Part shown: one piece after another, positions 1-8,241 of the stretch
Layout of the letters: each line of letters opens with the position of its first letter
How positions within the stretch are numbered: position 1 is the stretch's first letter
NCBI GenBank assembly: GCA_963773105.1
Contig: CAVZAA010000009.1
Span: 558,001-622,000 of the forward strand
Direction: 5' to 3'
Source: Trebonia sp963773105
Lineage (GTDB): Bacteria; Actinomycetota; Actinomycetes; Streptosporangiales; Streptosporangiaceae
Length of the DNA stretch: 64,000 nt
Notes under the pieces: model-generated
Databases searched by the model: none
What the model saw: only the letters and a program-made list of their open reading frames with translations
What the model was told of the DNA's origin: nothing
Translations under genes and position numbers: made by a program

Positions 1-62
1 CGATGGTCGAACCAGTGTTCCTGCCAGGTGGCGGGCGGGTCAGGTCGCCGCTCTGACTCCAC
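1..62 (-). CDS. Start of an unidentified protein, cut by the window edge
   Basis: A GTG at 62-60 follows a good GGAGG Shine-Dalgarno (about 67-71) and opens a frame that stays open to the window edge, starting VESERRPDPPATWQEHW. Only 20 codons are visible, so no family can be assigned. The ribosome binding site and spacing are the main support. A frame on the same strand ends just upstream (stop near 77-79), which would make this the second gene of a pair. Confidence 0.3.
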   Translation of the reverse strand, partial: MESERRPDPPATWQEHWFDH

Positions 63-398
63 GGGGTCCTCCGATCTCAACTGGCGGTGGTGAGCCAGTC
101 CAGCATGTCACCACAGAGATCGTCCGGGCGGGGCCCGGATATGACAGCGCCCCCGGGAGCTTGTTGCTCGCGAGGGCGTGCCGTGGCCGGTGCGCAGGTC
201 GCCTCACGGCGAAAGGCGCAACATGGCTCCAGCCGGACGGTATTCCATGAAGGCAGTGAGTTAGAGCCCGGGGGACACTAGCGCACCGACAGGGGTATGA
301 ACGCGCGGCCGGCCAGAGCTATTCCGACCGCGCCCCTCCCTAGACGATCCGGCTGGCGACGGTGCAGAGTAGTTAAGTCATCACTAAGGGGGGACGCT
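63..398. other. No convincing gene
   Basis: About 335 bases between the edge gene and the DUF4242 gene. Short frames exist on both strands, including a minus-strand frame ending LDWLTTAS near 77-110, but none has a start, ribosome site or recognisable domain that I can defend. The right end holds the ribosome site of the next gene. Confidence 0.4.
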
Positions 399-644
399 AT
401 GCCCAGATTCATGGACTTTCACGATGATCTGAAGCTGCCGGAGGCCGCGATCGACCAGATTGCGCAGGGAACCAGGGAGGGCGCTACCGACCAGTTCGGG
501 GTCCGGCAGGTCGAGCTCTACCACAACGCCGACGGGAAGGTCTACTGCCTGCTTGAGGGGCCCGACGAGGAATCGATCAGGCAGCACCACGCCGCGCTTA
601 ACGTTCCCTGTGGTGAGGTGCACCAGGTAGACGGCCTGCTCTAG
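399..644 (+). CDS. DUF4242-family small protein (SCO4226-like)
   Basis: An 81-residue protein beginning MPRFMDFHDDLKLPEAA and containing GKVYCLLEGPDEESIRQHH, the layout of the DUF4242 family. The Streptomyces member SCO4226 is a nickel-binding ferredoxin-fold dimer; metal binding here is inferred from the family only. The ATG at 399 is chosen because it follows a strong AAGGGGGG site at 387-393; an upstream in-frame start at 297 would add an arginine-rich extension unlike the family. It ends in a CTAG tetranucleotide (641-644) that also holds the stop of the convergent citrate synthase gene. Confidence 0.8.
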   Translation: MPRFMDFHDDLKLPEAAIDQIAQGTREGATDQFGVRQVELYHNADGKVYCLLEGPDEESIRQHHAALNVPCGEVHQVDGLL

Positions 645-1882
645 GGCCCGCTAGCGGCCGCGGTGGCGGGCCTGACGGCGCGGCCGCGGAAGCGCAGGGG
701 TTGCTCGGCGTACTCCTCGGCCGCGTGGGCGATCCACCCGGCGGTACGGGCGATGGCGAAGATCGCCAGGGCCGCCTCCGCTGGCATGCGCGCGGCGTAG
801 GTGAGCGCGCCGAGGGCGAAGTCCACGTTCAGCGGCGCGGGCGCTTCCCGGCCAGCGTTCTCGATGAGCTCGCGATCTGGCCTGGTCGCGAAGGCGTAGA
901 CGGCTTCAAGGAGCGGCGTTAGCCGGGGGTCGCCGCGCCGGTGGACCGGGTGGCCGAACCCGGTCACGACAGGTTCGCGCGCTGCGAGCCTTTCGTGCAC
1001 AAGTCGGGCGGCGCCGCCGTGCAAGGCGCCGCTCAGCGTGCTCAGCCCGGCCAGCAGGCAGCTGGCCGGGGTGGCGCGCGCGGACGCGGCGACGCGGACG
1101 GACAGGGTTGACAGCGCCAGCTCGTGTTCGGCTAGCAGAACCAGCGCGATGTCGAGAGCGCGGACGCGGGCGGCGGTGGGGCGCAGCGGGGACCACCGCT
1201 GCCAGAGCCGCCGCGCGACGGGGCCGGCCTCGTCGCCGCAGTCGCGATCGCGGATCGCGGACGCGCTGGCCTCGATGAGGCAGCCAATCGTGCGCCGGCC
1301 ACGGGACGGCCAGTCCGGGGTGGAAGCGTAGGCAGCGGCAGCGGAGGTAGCGGCACTGGAGGCGGTAGCACTGGAGGCAGCGGCAGCACGGACAGTGGGA
1401 CCGGGGGCAGCGAAATCGGTCATGGCGGCGACCGCGATGGCGAACCGGTGCAGGACCGGGATCTCGCGGGCGAGCGGAAGGGCCGGCCGCTCCCCCATGG
1501 CGGGCAACCGCCAAACGCCATCGGATCCGTCGCCGGATCCGGGCGGCGCGGCCTGCCACAGCAGGTCGGCGACGCGCTCGAACGGCTCTTCGGCCTGCAC
1601 CAGGTCGAGCACGTCGGTGCCACGGTAGCGAACGACCCCGTCGGTCACCGTGCTCACCCGGGTGCCGATGACGAGGTCGATGCTCGCGGCCGGGCGCGGC
1701 AGCGTGCGCGGGCGCGACCGCCGGGCGAGCAATTCAAGCTCGTCCGAGTCGTACCGGCTGCTGCGGCCGTCCGGTCCGGGTACGCGTCGTAGCGCGCCAC
1801 GGCTCACGTAGGCGTAGAGGGTGCGGACGTCGACGCCCAGCCGCTCGGCCGCCGTCCGCGCGGTCACTAGCTCGCCCATCAC
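641..1882 (-). CDS. Citrate synthase-family protein with N-terminal helix-turn-helix
   Basis: About 413 residues. The first 60 (GELVTARTAAERLGVDVRTLYAYVSRG) form a MerR/excisionase-like helix-turn-helix, followed by a citrate/2-methylcitrate synthase fold with the three catalytic neighbourhoods visible: SGALHGGA (His), GFGHPVHRRGDPR (His) and NVDFALGAL (Asp). Such HTH-citrate synthases are an actinobacterial subclass; whether they condense oxaloacetate with acetyl- or propionyl-CoA, or mainly regulate, is not settled by sequence. I place the start at GTG 1882 or ATG 1879: a longer TTG start at 1897 would put a 16-bp operator-like palindrome inside the coding region. It is divergent from a CoA transferase gene across that palindrome, suggesting autoregulation. 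Confidence 0.8.
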   Translation of the reverse strand: MMGELVTARTAAERLGVDVRTLYAYVSRGALRRVPGPDGRSSRYDSDELELLARRSRPRTLPRPAASIDLVIGTRVSTVTDGVVRYRGTDVLDLVQAEEPFERVADLLWQAAPPGSGDGSDGVWRLPAMGERPALPLAREIPVLHRFAIAVAAMTDFAAPGPTVRAAAASSATASSAATSAAAAYASTPDWPSRGRRTIGCLIEASASAIRDRDCGDEAGPVARRLWQRWSPLRPTAARVRALDIALVLLAEHELALSTLSVRVAASARATPASCLLAGLSTLSGALHGGAARLVHERLAAREPVVTGFGHPVHRRGDPRLTPLLEAVYAFATRPDRELIENAGREAPAPLNVDFALGALTYAARMPAEAALAIFAIARTAGWIAHAAEEYAEQPLRFRGRAVRPATAAASGP

Positions 1883-1890
1883 GTTGACGA

Positions 1891-1906
1891 TAATCAACGT
1901 TGATTA
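1891..1906. promoter_or_regulatory. Perfect 16-bp palindrome in divergent promoter
   Basis: TAATCAACGTTGATTA at 1891-1906 is its own reverse complement. It sits in the roughly 50-bp gap between the HTH-citrate synthase and the CoA transferase. On the plus strand TTGATT (1900-1905) could be a -35 with CAGAAT (1924-1929) as -10, which would make the CoA transferase mRNA nearly leaderless. The likeliest binder is the HTH domain of the adjacent citrate synthase protein (inference). Confidence 0.65.
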
Positions 1907-1936
1907 AATGCGCCAGCCGGAACCAGAATCGGTGTC

Positions 1937-3358
1937 ATGACGCAGACAGAGCAGACAGCAGAGCCCAGTGACATCGCCGCGCGAGTCTGGGTCCAGGTCG
2001 GCGGGCGCGCCGATGCGGCCGGCTCGCTCACCGTGACCGGGCCGCGCATGGTGCTGCCGTCGCAGTTCGACGTGACCGGCCTGGCCACCGCCTCGGTGGC
2101 GGCCGCGACCCTGGCCGCCGCCGAGTTTCTCGCGGTCAGGAACGACGGGCGGCGGTCGCCGGTGACGGTGGACAGCCGCCAGGCGTGCGCTGCCTTCGCC
2201 GCCGAGGCGCTGTTCACCCCGATCGGGTGGGACCGCCCGGATGCCTGGGACCCGATCGCGGGGAACTACCAGGCGCGGGACGGGTGGATCCGGCTGCACA
2301 CCAACTACGCCTACCACCGCGCTGCCGTCGAGCGGGTGCTCGGGGCGGGCGACCGTGAGTCCGTGCAGGCGGCGGTAGCCGGGTGGAAGGCCGGGGACCT
2401 CGAGAACGCGGTGGTCGAGGCGGGCGGATGCGCGGCGGTCATGCACACCCGCGAGGACTGGCTGTCCTCATCGGCGGGCGCCGCCACGGCCGACGCCCCG
2501 CTGGCGGCCGTCGCCGACCGCCCGCGGCCGGCCGACGCGACCGTCGAGGAGCGCTCTGGGGCCGGCGGACCGCTGCCGTACTCCGGCGTGCGGGTGCTTG
2601 ACCTCACGCGCGTCATCGCCGGGCCGGTCGGCACCAGGTTCCTCGCCGCCTACGGGGCCGACGTGCTCAGGATCGACCCGCCGGGATTCGCCGAGGTGAC
2701 GGCGCTGCTGCCGGAGACGACGGCCGGGAAGCGGACGGCGGCGCTCGACCTCACGGCGGCGGTCGGCCGGGCGGCCTTCGAGGGCCTCCTCGGCACCGCC
2801 GACATCCTGGTCACCGGGCTGCGGGCGGACGCCCTGGCCCGGCTCGGCTACGACGACGCCGCGCTCGCCGCCCTGAACCCGGCGCTGATCGTGGCCTCGC
2901 TCGACGCCTACGGATGGGACGGCCCGTGGCGGCACCGCCGCGGGTTCGACAGCCTGGTGCAGATGAGCGCGGGAATCGCGGCGGCTGGCGCCGCCGCAAC
3001 CGGCGCGGACCACCCGGTACCGCTGCCGGTGCAGGCGCTTGACCACGGCTGCGGCTACCTGCTGGCGGGCGCCGTCGGCCGGGCGCTGACCCGCCGTCGC
3101 ACCGAATCGGTGGTCAGCCGGATCCGGTTGTCCCTGATCGGCACGGCCAACCTGCTGTGGTCGCTGCCCCGTCCGGCCGAGCAGCCGCCGATGCCCAAGC
3201 CGGGCGACTTGCGGCTGATCGACGCTCACACCGCCTGGGGGCCCGCCCGCCGGGTGCCGCTGCCAGGCGAGATCGCCGGGATCGATCCGCACTGGCAGGT
3301 TGAGGCAGGCCCACTCGGCCGCCACCAGCCGGCCTGGGCCGACGCGTCTGGAAGCTAG
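1937..3358 (+). CDS. Class III (CaiB/BaiF family) CoA transferase
   Basis: A 473-residue protein. The C-terminal two thirds carry the CaiB/BaiF signature: YSGVRVLDLTRVIAGPVGTRFLAAYGADVLRID, then GKRTAALDL, a LGYDDAALAALNPALIVASL segment and GFDSLVQMSAGIA. Family members move CoA between carboxylic acids, or act as racemases. The first 200 residues look like a second, divergent half of the fold (GNYQARDGWIRLHTNY), as in longer actinobacterial homologues. Start ATG 1937 lies directly after the divergent palindrome; no good Shine-Dalgarno is visible, which fits leaderless translation. The stop shares a CTAG with the stop of the convergent LLM oxidoreductase. Substrate unknown; pairing with the citrate synthase suggests acyl-CoA metabolism. 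Confidence 0.85.
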   Translation: MTQTEQTAEPSDIAARVWVQVGGRADAAGSLTVTGPRMVLPSQFDVTGLATASVAAATLAAAEFLAVRNDGRRSPVTVDSRQACAAFAAEALFTPIGWDRPDAWDPIAGNYQARDGWIRLHTNYAYHRAAVERVLGAGDRESVQAAVAGWKAGDLENAVVEAGGCAAVMHTREDWLSSSAGAATADAPLAAVADRPRPADATVEERSGAGGPLPYSGVRVLDLTRVIAGPVGTRFLAAYGADVLRIDPPGFAEVTALLPETTAGKRTAALDLTAAVGRAAFEGLLGTADILVTGLRADALARLGYDDAALAALNPALIVASLDAYGWDGPWRHRRGFDSLVQMSAGIAAAGAAATGADHPVPLPVQALDHGCGYLLAGAVGRALTRRRTESVVSRIRLSLIGTANLLWSLPRPAEQPPMPKPGDLRLIDAHTAWGPARRVPLPGEIAGIDPHWQVEAGPLGRHQPAWADASGS

Positions 3359-4230
3359 GCCGACTTGCTGATGAGCTCGTCGGCGACCCAGCGCGCGACG
3401 TTGTCCGGATACGGGGCGGACAGGGTGAGGACGACGTGCCGGAAGCCCGCGGCGAGCGCCTGGGCAATCGAGTCCCTGGTGGCATCCGGGTTGTCGTAGG
3501 AGACGGGCTGGGTGACGGACCGGGTGATCTCGGCCGGGTCGCGTCCGATCTCGGCGCAGAAGCGGTCAAGCAGGGTGCTGCGAGCGACCAGGTCGGCGAC
3601 GTTGCGGCCAGGGATGTTCCACACGTCGGCGTGCTCGGCGACCACGCGCAGGGTGGCGGCGGCGCTGCCGCCGATCATGATCGGCGGGTAGGGGCGCTGG
3701 ACCGGCTTGGGGTTGCAGAACGCCCCGGTGAGGTGGAGGTAGCGGCCGTCGAAGTCGAACGGCTCCTCGTCGGTCCAGAGCCGCCGGATGACCGTGCAGG
3801 CCTCGGCCAGGCTGCCGACGGCGTAGGCGGCATCGTGATAGGGCAGGCCGTACGCGTCGTATTCGCGCCGCGCCCACGGGATGTCGGTCCGCGAGCCCGC
3901 GCCGATACCGAAGTCGAGCCGCCCGCCCGAGACGACGTCGACGGTCGCGGCGATCTTGGCCAGCATCGCCGGCGGCCGGAAGCGGTTGCTGGTCACCAGC
4001 AGCCCCAGACGCAGTCGCTCGGTCTGCGCGGCGAGGGCGGACAGCAGCGTCCAGCCTTCGAAAATCGGCCCCTGCTGGTCGCCCGCGATCGGCAGCAGGT
4101 GGTCGAACAGCCAGGCGTGCTCGATCTCGGGGATCGCGTCCGCCTCCCGCCAGACCCGCTGGACGTCGTGATAGCTGACCTGCTGCGGGGCCGTCGCGAT
4201 CCCGAAGCTTGGTCCGTTGGTGTGCGTCAT
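3355..4230 (-). CDS. LLM-class flavin/F420-dependent oxidoreductase
   Basis: A 291-residue TIM-barrel enzyme of the luciferase-like monooxygenase family: FGIATAPQQVSYHDVQRVWREAD, HAWLFDHLLPIAGD, TERLRLGLLVTSNRFRPPAMLAKIAATVDVVSGGRLDFGIGAG and PIMIGGSAAATLRVVAEHAD. In actinomycetes most members use coenzyme F420 rather than FMN; the cofactor is inferred. Its own promoter lies between it and the upstream MFS gene and carries two operator-like inverted repeats, so it is probably repressed until an inducer is present. The 3' end shares a CTAG stop with the CoA transferase. Confidence 0.85.
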   Translation of the reverse strand: MTHTNGPSFGIATAPQQVSYHDVQRVWREADAIPEIEHAWLFDHLLPIAGDQQGPIFEGWTLLSALAAQTERLRLGLLVTSNRFRPPAMLAKIAATVDVVSGGRLDFGIGAGSRTDIPWARREYDAYGLPYHDAAYAVGSLAEACTVIRRLWTDEEPFDFDGRYLHLTGAFCNPKPVQRPYPPIMIGGSAAATLRVVAEHADVWNIPGRNVADLVARSTLLDRFCAEIGRDPAEITRSVTQPVSYDNPDATRDSIAQALAAGFRHVVLTLSAPYPDNVARWVADELISKSA

Positions 4231-4260
4231 GAGCCGGTGCTCCCTTCCTCGTCAAATAAG

Positions 4261-4307
4261 CGGAACGTTGTTCCGTTCAACATACGGAGCACTGTTCCGC
4301 TTGTCAA
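4261..4307 (-). promoter_or_regulatory. Promoter with two repressor operators (LLM gene)
   Basis: Read on the minus strand: TTGACA (4307-4302), exactly 17 bases, then TATGTT (4284-4279), a near-consensus housekeeping promoter. The spacer is almost filled by CGGAGC-ACT-GTTCCG (plus-strand 4285-4299). A second, perfect copy CGGAAC-GTT-GTTCCG (4261-4275) covers the expected start site. The two dyads are centred 24 bp apart. The arrangement is typical of TetR-type repression (inference); no tetR gene lies in this window. Confidence 0.75.
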
Positions 4308-4308
4308 C

Positions 4309-5550
4309 CTAGGCGGCTGCGAGGCGCCGGGAGCGGCGTTCCCGTCCGGCGGCGGCGGCGATGACGGCGGCGAGCAGCGGCACCACGCCGCAGACGAGCA
4401 TGCCCGCCCTGGCGCCGAAGTGGCTGGTGATCGCGCCGATGATCGGCGCCCCGATGGGCGTGCCGCCGATAAAGACCAGCATGTAGAACCCCATCACCCG
4501 GCCGCGCAGTTCCGGGTCGACCGAGAGCTGGACGGACGCGTTGGCCATCGCCTGGCAGACCAGGTTGACGAAGCCCATGGCGGCCAGCAGCGGCAGGAAG
4601 GCGGCCAGGTCCGGCGCGAGCGCCGCGGTCGCCTCGAGGATGCCGAACGCGGCCGCCGATGCCACGATGACGCGAGCGCGCGGGCGGGCGCCTGCCGCCG
4701 CGAGCACTGCGCCGCCCGCGGAACCGAGTCCGACCACGATGTTGAACAGGCCGTAGGTGCTCGCGTTGCCGCCGAACGTCGACTTCGCCATCGCGGTCAG
4801 CACGATCGGGAAGTTAAGCCCGAACGTGCCCAGCATCCCGACGAGGAAGATCGTCCGCAGCACGTCCGGGCGCCCGCGCAGGTACTTGACGGCCGCCCGC
4901 ACCGCGCCCGGCGCCCGCGGGGCGGCGGGAACCGACAGCAGATCGGACGGTCGCAGCATCAGCAGGCCGATGGTCGGGCCGAGGTAGCAGGCGGCATTGG
5001 CCGCGAACACCCAGCCCGTGCCCACGCTCACGATGAGCAGGCTGGCGATGGCGGGCCCGATCAGCCGGGTCGCCTGAAACACGGCGGCGTTCAGCGCGAT
5101 CGCGGCGCGGAGCCGGCCTTCCGGTACGACCTCGTTCACGAACGACTGCCTGGCGGGCACGTCGAACGCGAAAATCACCCCGCTCAGCAGCGCGAACGCG
5201 TAAACGTCGGCTGCTTTGACCGCGCCCGCGATGGTGATGACGGCCAGCGCGAGGGTGGCGGCGGCGTTCAGCGATTGGGTGGTGAGCAGGATACGGCGCT
5301 TCGACATCCGGTCGGCGACCGCACCGGCGTGCAGTCCTAGCAGCAGTATGGGCAGGAACTGGAGCGCCATCGTCACGCCGACCGCGGTCGAGGAGTGCGT
5401 CAGGTTGAAGATCAGCCAGTCCTGGGCGATGCTCTGCATCCACGAGCCGGTGTTCGCCAGGCTCTGCCCGCCAATGTAGATCCGGTAGTTGCGCGAAGAG
5501 AGGGCCGTGAAGGCGCCTCTCGGTTGCCGAACGGTCTCGGCGGTAGTCAC
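4309..5550 (-). CDS. MFS transporter (EntS-like exporter group)
   Basis: A 413-residue integral membrane protein with the major facilitator pattern of about 12 hydrophobic segments. It begins GAFTALSSRNYRIYIGGQSLANTGSWMQSIAQDWL and has the loop motif GAVADRMSKRRILL after helix 2 and DVPARQSFVNEVV, features of the EntS/multidrug-exporter branch. GTG 5550 is used because AGGAAGG lies about eight bases upstream. It is divergent from a LysR gene, which probably controls it. The substrate cannot be read from sequence. Confidence 0.85.
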   Translation of the reverse strand: MTTAETVRQPRGAFTALSSRNYRIYIGGQSLANTGSWMQSIAQDWLIFNLTHSSTAVGVTMALQFLPILLLGLHAGAVADRMSKRRILLTTQSLNAAATLALAVITIAGAVKAADVYAFALLSGVIFAFDVPARQSFVNEVVPEGRLRAAIALNAAVFQATRLIGPAIASLLIVSVGTGWVFAANAACYLGPTIGLLMLRPSDLLSVPAAPRAPGAVRAAVKYLRGRPDVLRTIFLVGMLGTFGLNFPIVLTAMAKSTFGGNASTYGLFNIVVGLGSAGGAVLAAAGARPRARVIVASAAAFGILEATAALAPDLAAFLPLLAAMGFVNLVCQAMANASVQLSVDPELRGRVMGFYMLVFIGGTPIGAPIIGAITSHFGARAGMLVCGVVPLLAAVIAAAAGRERRSRRLAAA

Positions 5551-5671
5551 TGAGGGGGCCTTCCTGGTCGCCTAATATCTCTGCTCGTCTCTGGGGGTCC
5601 TCCGACATTCTTTGACAAATCGGGCTTATATGGAACTACTATGTTTTAGCTTTCAGTTATTATGAATCCTT
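5551..5671. promoter_or_regulatory. AT-rich divergent MFS/LysR promoter region
   Basis: An AT-rich island in GC-rich surroundings. On the plus strand TTGACA (5612-5617) and TACTAT (5637-5642) are separated by 19 bases, a loose match for the LysR promoter. No clear T-N11-A operator with good dyad symmetry was seen. Confidence 0.4.
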
Positions 5672-6562
5672 ATGACCGGTTATGACCCGCAACTCCTGGC
5701 CACCTTCCTCGCCGTCGAGCAGACCGGCAGCTTCACCCGCGCGGCGGCCCGGCTCGGCTTCCAGCAGCCGACGGTCAGCCAGCACATTCGCCGCCTGGAG
5801 CGGCAAGTCGGACGGACGCTGGTGCTCCGGGACACGCACTCGGTGTCGCTGACGGCCGACGGGGAGGCGATGATCGGGTTCGCGCGCAACATCCTGGCCG
5901 CGTCCGATCAGGCGGCGGCCTACTTCAGCGGCGACCGGCCGAGCGGGCGGCTGCGGATCGGGATCTCCGACGACCTAGCGCTCACCGGGCTGCCGCAGAT
6001 CCTGCGCGACTTCCGCCGGGACAACCCGCTGGTCGACTTCGACCTGAGGATCGACCAGAGCGGACTGCTGCACCAGCGCCTGGAGGGCGACCGGCTCGAC
6101 ATGTTCATCGGCAAGCGCCCGAGTGGCGAGCAGCGCGGCCAGCTGGTCAAGCGGGACCGCCTGGTATGGGTCGGTACGCCGTCGACCAAACTCGACCTGA
6201 CCAGACCGCTGCCGCTGGTCGTGTACCCGACGCCGAGTCTCACCAGGACCGAGATGCGCCGCGCATTGAACCGTGCCCGGCTGCCGTTCCGCAGCGCGTG
6301 CGTCTGCCGCGGCGTCAACGGCCTTATCGGGGCGGTCGCGGCCGGCATCGGCATCTCGGCCATGGCCGCCAGCCTGGTGCCCGCGCAGCTCGCCACCCTC
6401 GGCTCCGGCCACCGACTGCCCGAGCTCGGCACCATCGACTTGGTGCTGCTCACCAACCCGCGAACCGACCAGCGGCCGGCCGTCCGCGCCCTCATCTCGA
6501 CCGTCCTCGCCAGCGGCTCGCGATCGCTGACCGCCTACCGCAACGAGCCAGCCAGCAGCTGA
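5672..6562 (+). CDS. LysR-family transcriptional regulator
   Basis: A 296-residue protein with the classic LysR N-terminal winged helix (LLATFLAVEQTGSFTRAAARLGFQQPTVSQHIRRLERQVG) and a C-terminal periplasmic-binding-like effector domain from about residue 90 (GRLRIGISDDLALTGLPQILRDF). Length matches the family. It is divergent from the MFS transporter, the usual arrangement in which a LysR protein activates the neighbouring gene in response to a small molecule. Start ATG 5672 opens the canonical fold. Confidence 0.9.
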   Translation: MTGYDPQLLATFLAVEQTGSFTRAAARLGFQQPTVSQHIRRLERQVGRTLVLRDTHSVSLTADGEAMIGFARNILAASDQAAAYFSGDRPSGRLRIGISDDLALTGLPQILRDFRRDNPLVDFDLRIDQSGLLHQRLEGDRLDMFIGKRPSGEQRGQLVKRDRLVWVGTPSTKLDLTRPLPLVVYPTPSLTRTEMRRALNRARLPFRSACVCRGVNGLIGAVAAGIGISAMAASLVPAQLATLGSGHRLPELGTIDLVLLTNPRTDQRPAVRALISTVLASGSRSLTAYRNEPASS

Positions 6563-6632
6563 CGCGCAGACGGCGCAACCTTGAACCTTTTCGGGGGTGT
6601 TTAGCTAGTCGGCGACGCGGGCCCTGCGCGCC

Positions 6633-6660
6633 TTGACCCGGAACGAGAACACGTTACAGT
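6633..6660 (+). promoter_or_regulatory. Promoter of the SnoaL-like gene, leaderless
   Basis: TTGACC (6633-6638) and TACAGT (6655-6660) are 16 bases apart, and the GTG start codon at 6667 lies six bases after the -10, so transcription probably begins at or next to the start codon. Between the boxes lies GAACACGTTAC, whose AAC-N2-GTT core resembles the centre of the KstR steroid-repressor site but lacks the full flanks. Confidence 0.5.
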
Positions 6661-6666
6661 TTTTCT

Positions 6667-7110
6667 GTGACTAGCTCGATCAGCTGGAACGCACCCGAAG
6701 GCGACCATCCCGCCCGCAGTGCTTCCCGGCGCTCCATGGCCGCGGTCGCCGACGGGCGCAAAGACGAGTGGCTCGCCCTATTCGCCCCAGACGCGGTCGT
6801 CGAGGACCCCGTAGGCCCCTCGATGCTGGACCCCGAGGGCAAGGGGCACCACGGACACGACGGGATCGGGAGCTTCTGGGACCGGAACTTCGGCGCGGTG
6901 ACCCGGTTCCACTTCCAGATCAGAGATTCCTTCGCCAACGGACCCTGCTGCGCCAACTTCGTCGCCATCACGATGTGGCTGGGCGACGACGGCACGACGA
7001 TGACGGTCGATGGCGTGATGGTCTACACCGTCAACGAGAATGGGAAGATCACCTCGATCAGGGGCCACTGGGAACCTGACCGCGCGCTGGCCACGCTGGG
7101 CAGAAACTGA
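6667..7110 (+). CDS. SnoaL/NTF2-like protein (ketosteroid isomerase fold)
   Basis: A 147-residue protein with the NTF2-like pattern: an N-terminal helix (RSMAAVADGRKDEWLALFAPDAVVEDPVG), GHDGIGSFWDRNF, and C-terminal strands ending MVYTVNENGKITSIRGHWEP. Members include polyketide cyclases and steroid delta-isomerases as well as many of unknown role. No Shine-Dalgarno is visible; GTG 6667 is six bases from a -10 box, fitting a leaderless mRNA. A steroid or lipid role is suggested only weakly by the KstR-like core in the promoter. Confidence 0.75.
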   Translation: MTSSISWNAPEGDHPARSASRRSMAAVADGRKDEWLALFAPDAVVEDPVGPSMLDPEGKGHHGHDGIGSFWDRNFGAVTRFHFQIRDSFANGPCCANFVAITMWLGDDGTTMTVDGVMVYTVNENGKITSIRGHWEPDRALATLGRN

Positions 7111-7155
7111 GGCACCGGAGTCACCACGCGACCGTTCGGAATAACGATTTTGATC

Positions 7156-8127
7156 TTATTGCCCGGAGGACGGGAGCCGGATCTCCGCGTAGACCGCCCG
7201 GTGGTCGCTGCCGGGCACGGCGTGCACCGAGCAGGCGAGCACGGCGCAGCCCCGGCTCACCAGCACGTGGTCGAGGGCGAGCAACGGACGCTGCCCGGTC
7301 CGCCCCCAGGTGGGCGTCAGCGCCTTCCCTGCCTGCTGCGCGGCGTCCGCGTAGCCGAGGCGGAGCAGGTCGCGGAACGCGCCGTGGTCAAGGGTGGCGT
7401 TGAAGTCCCCCGCCACCACCCTCGGCCGCTTCCCCGGCGCGGGCAGCACCGCGAGCTCCGCCCGCCACCGGACGGCGCCGTCGCGCGCCAGCGCCGGCGC
7501 CGGCGTGTGGACGCAGATCAGCTCTACGGCTTCGCCGCTCGGCAGTTCAAGCAGCGCCGTCGGCTGCGCGGCGTACGTCGGCGCCACTGGCGGGCCCTCG
7601 CCGAGCGGGAACCGGGAGTAGATGCCGCAGCCGCGCGGTCCGCCGTCCATGAGCTCGAGCTGGGCGTGCGGCAGCGCGTCTTCCAGACCGGCCTGCTTCA
7701 GCCTGGTCAGCGCGTCGGCGGTGAGTTCCTGCAGGAAGAGCACGTCCGCGTCGGCCTGGCGGACCCGGGCAACAACGGCGTCCGCGTCGGCCCGGCCGAC
7801 CAGCAGATTCACGGTCAGCAGCCGCAGCGTGGGTCCGCTGGTTTCCGGCTGCCGCCTCGGGACCCCGCGCGACCGCACCGACAGGCCGAGCGCCACCGCG
7901 GCGAGCGCCGTCGTCGCGGCCGGTCCCCGCCGCCCGGCCAGACTCAGCCCCAGCGCGGCCCACGGGGCGGCCGCCGCCACCTGAGGGCTGAACGACAGCA
8001 ACGGCACCACCGTGGATTCGATGCGGCGCACGCGGTCGGCCCCGGTCACCCTGGCCGCCGCCCACCCGGCGAACCCGCCTGCCACGACCCAGGAGACGGC
8101 CGTGACCTTCGTTCCGATACCCGTCAC
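7156..8127 (-). CDS. Membrane-anchored endonuclease/exonuclease/phosphatase
   Basis: A 323-residue protein. The first 95 residues contain two or three hydrophobic segments (VTAVSWVVAGGFAGWAAA; AAAAPWAALGLSLAG; TTALAAVALGLSV) that anchor it in the membrane. The rest is an EEP domain with its metal and phosphate motifs: LLTVNLLVGRADAD, DVLFLQELT (metal Glu), VVAGDFNATLDH, LDHVLVS and GSDHRAVYAEI (catalytic His). The catalytic domain is expected outside the cytoplasm. The family hydrolyses phosphodiesters in DNA, lipids or inositol phosphates; the substrate here is unknown. Confidence 0.85.
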   Translation of the reverse strand: MTGIGTKVTAVSWVVAGGFAGWAAARVTGADRVRRIESTVVPLLSFSPQVAAAAPWAALGLSLAGRRGPAATTALAAVALGLSVRSRGVPRRQPETSGPTLRLLTVNLLVGRADADAVVARVRQADADVLFLQELTADALTRLKQAGLEDALPHAQLELMDGGPRGCGIYSRFPLGEGPPVAPTYAAQPTALLELPSGEAVELICVHTPAPALARDGAVRWRAELAVLPAPGKRPRVVAGDFNATLDHGAFRDLLRLGYADAAQQAGKALTPTWGRTGQRPLLALDHVLVSRGCAVLACSVHAVPGSDHRAVYAEIRLPSSGQ

Positions 8128-8241
8128 GAAGACACCCTATGACCCGACGGCGGGTCAGCCGGTCGCCAGGCCGGCCGATTGCCTCGACGCCCCGGGGCGT
8201 CGCAATTACATTCAGAACATGACGAATGAGGCTGCCAGAAA

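Noticed and set aside
1132..1389. Pro-rich small frame in the citrate synthase gene
   Set aside because: It comes from an Ala/Ser low-complexity segment of the enzyme read in another frame; no start signal.
3436..5340. Long plus-strand frame of 634 codons
   Set aside because: Antisense to the LLM and MFS genes, with the Arg/Gly/Ala/Pro composition of GC-rich shadow frames.
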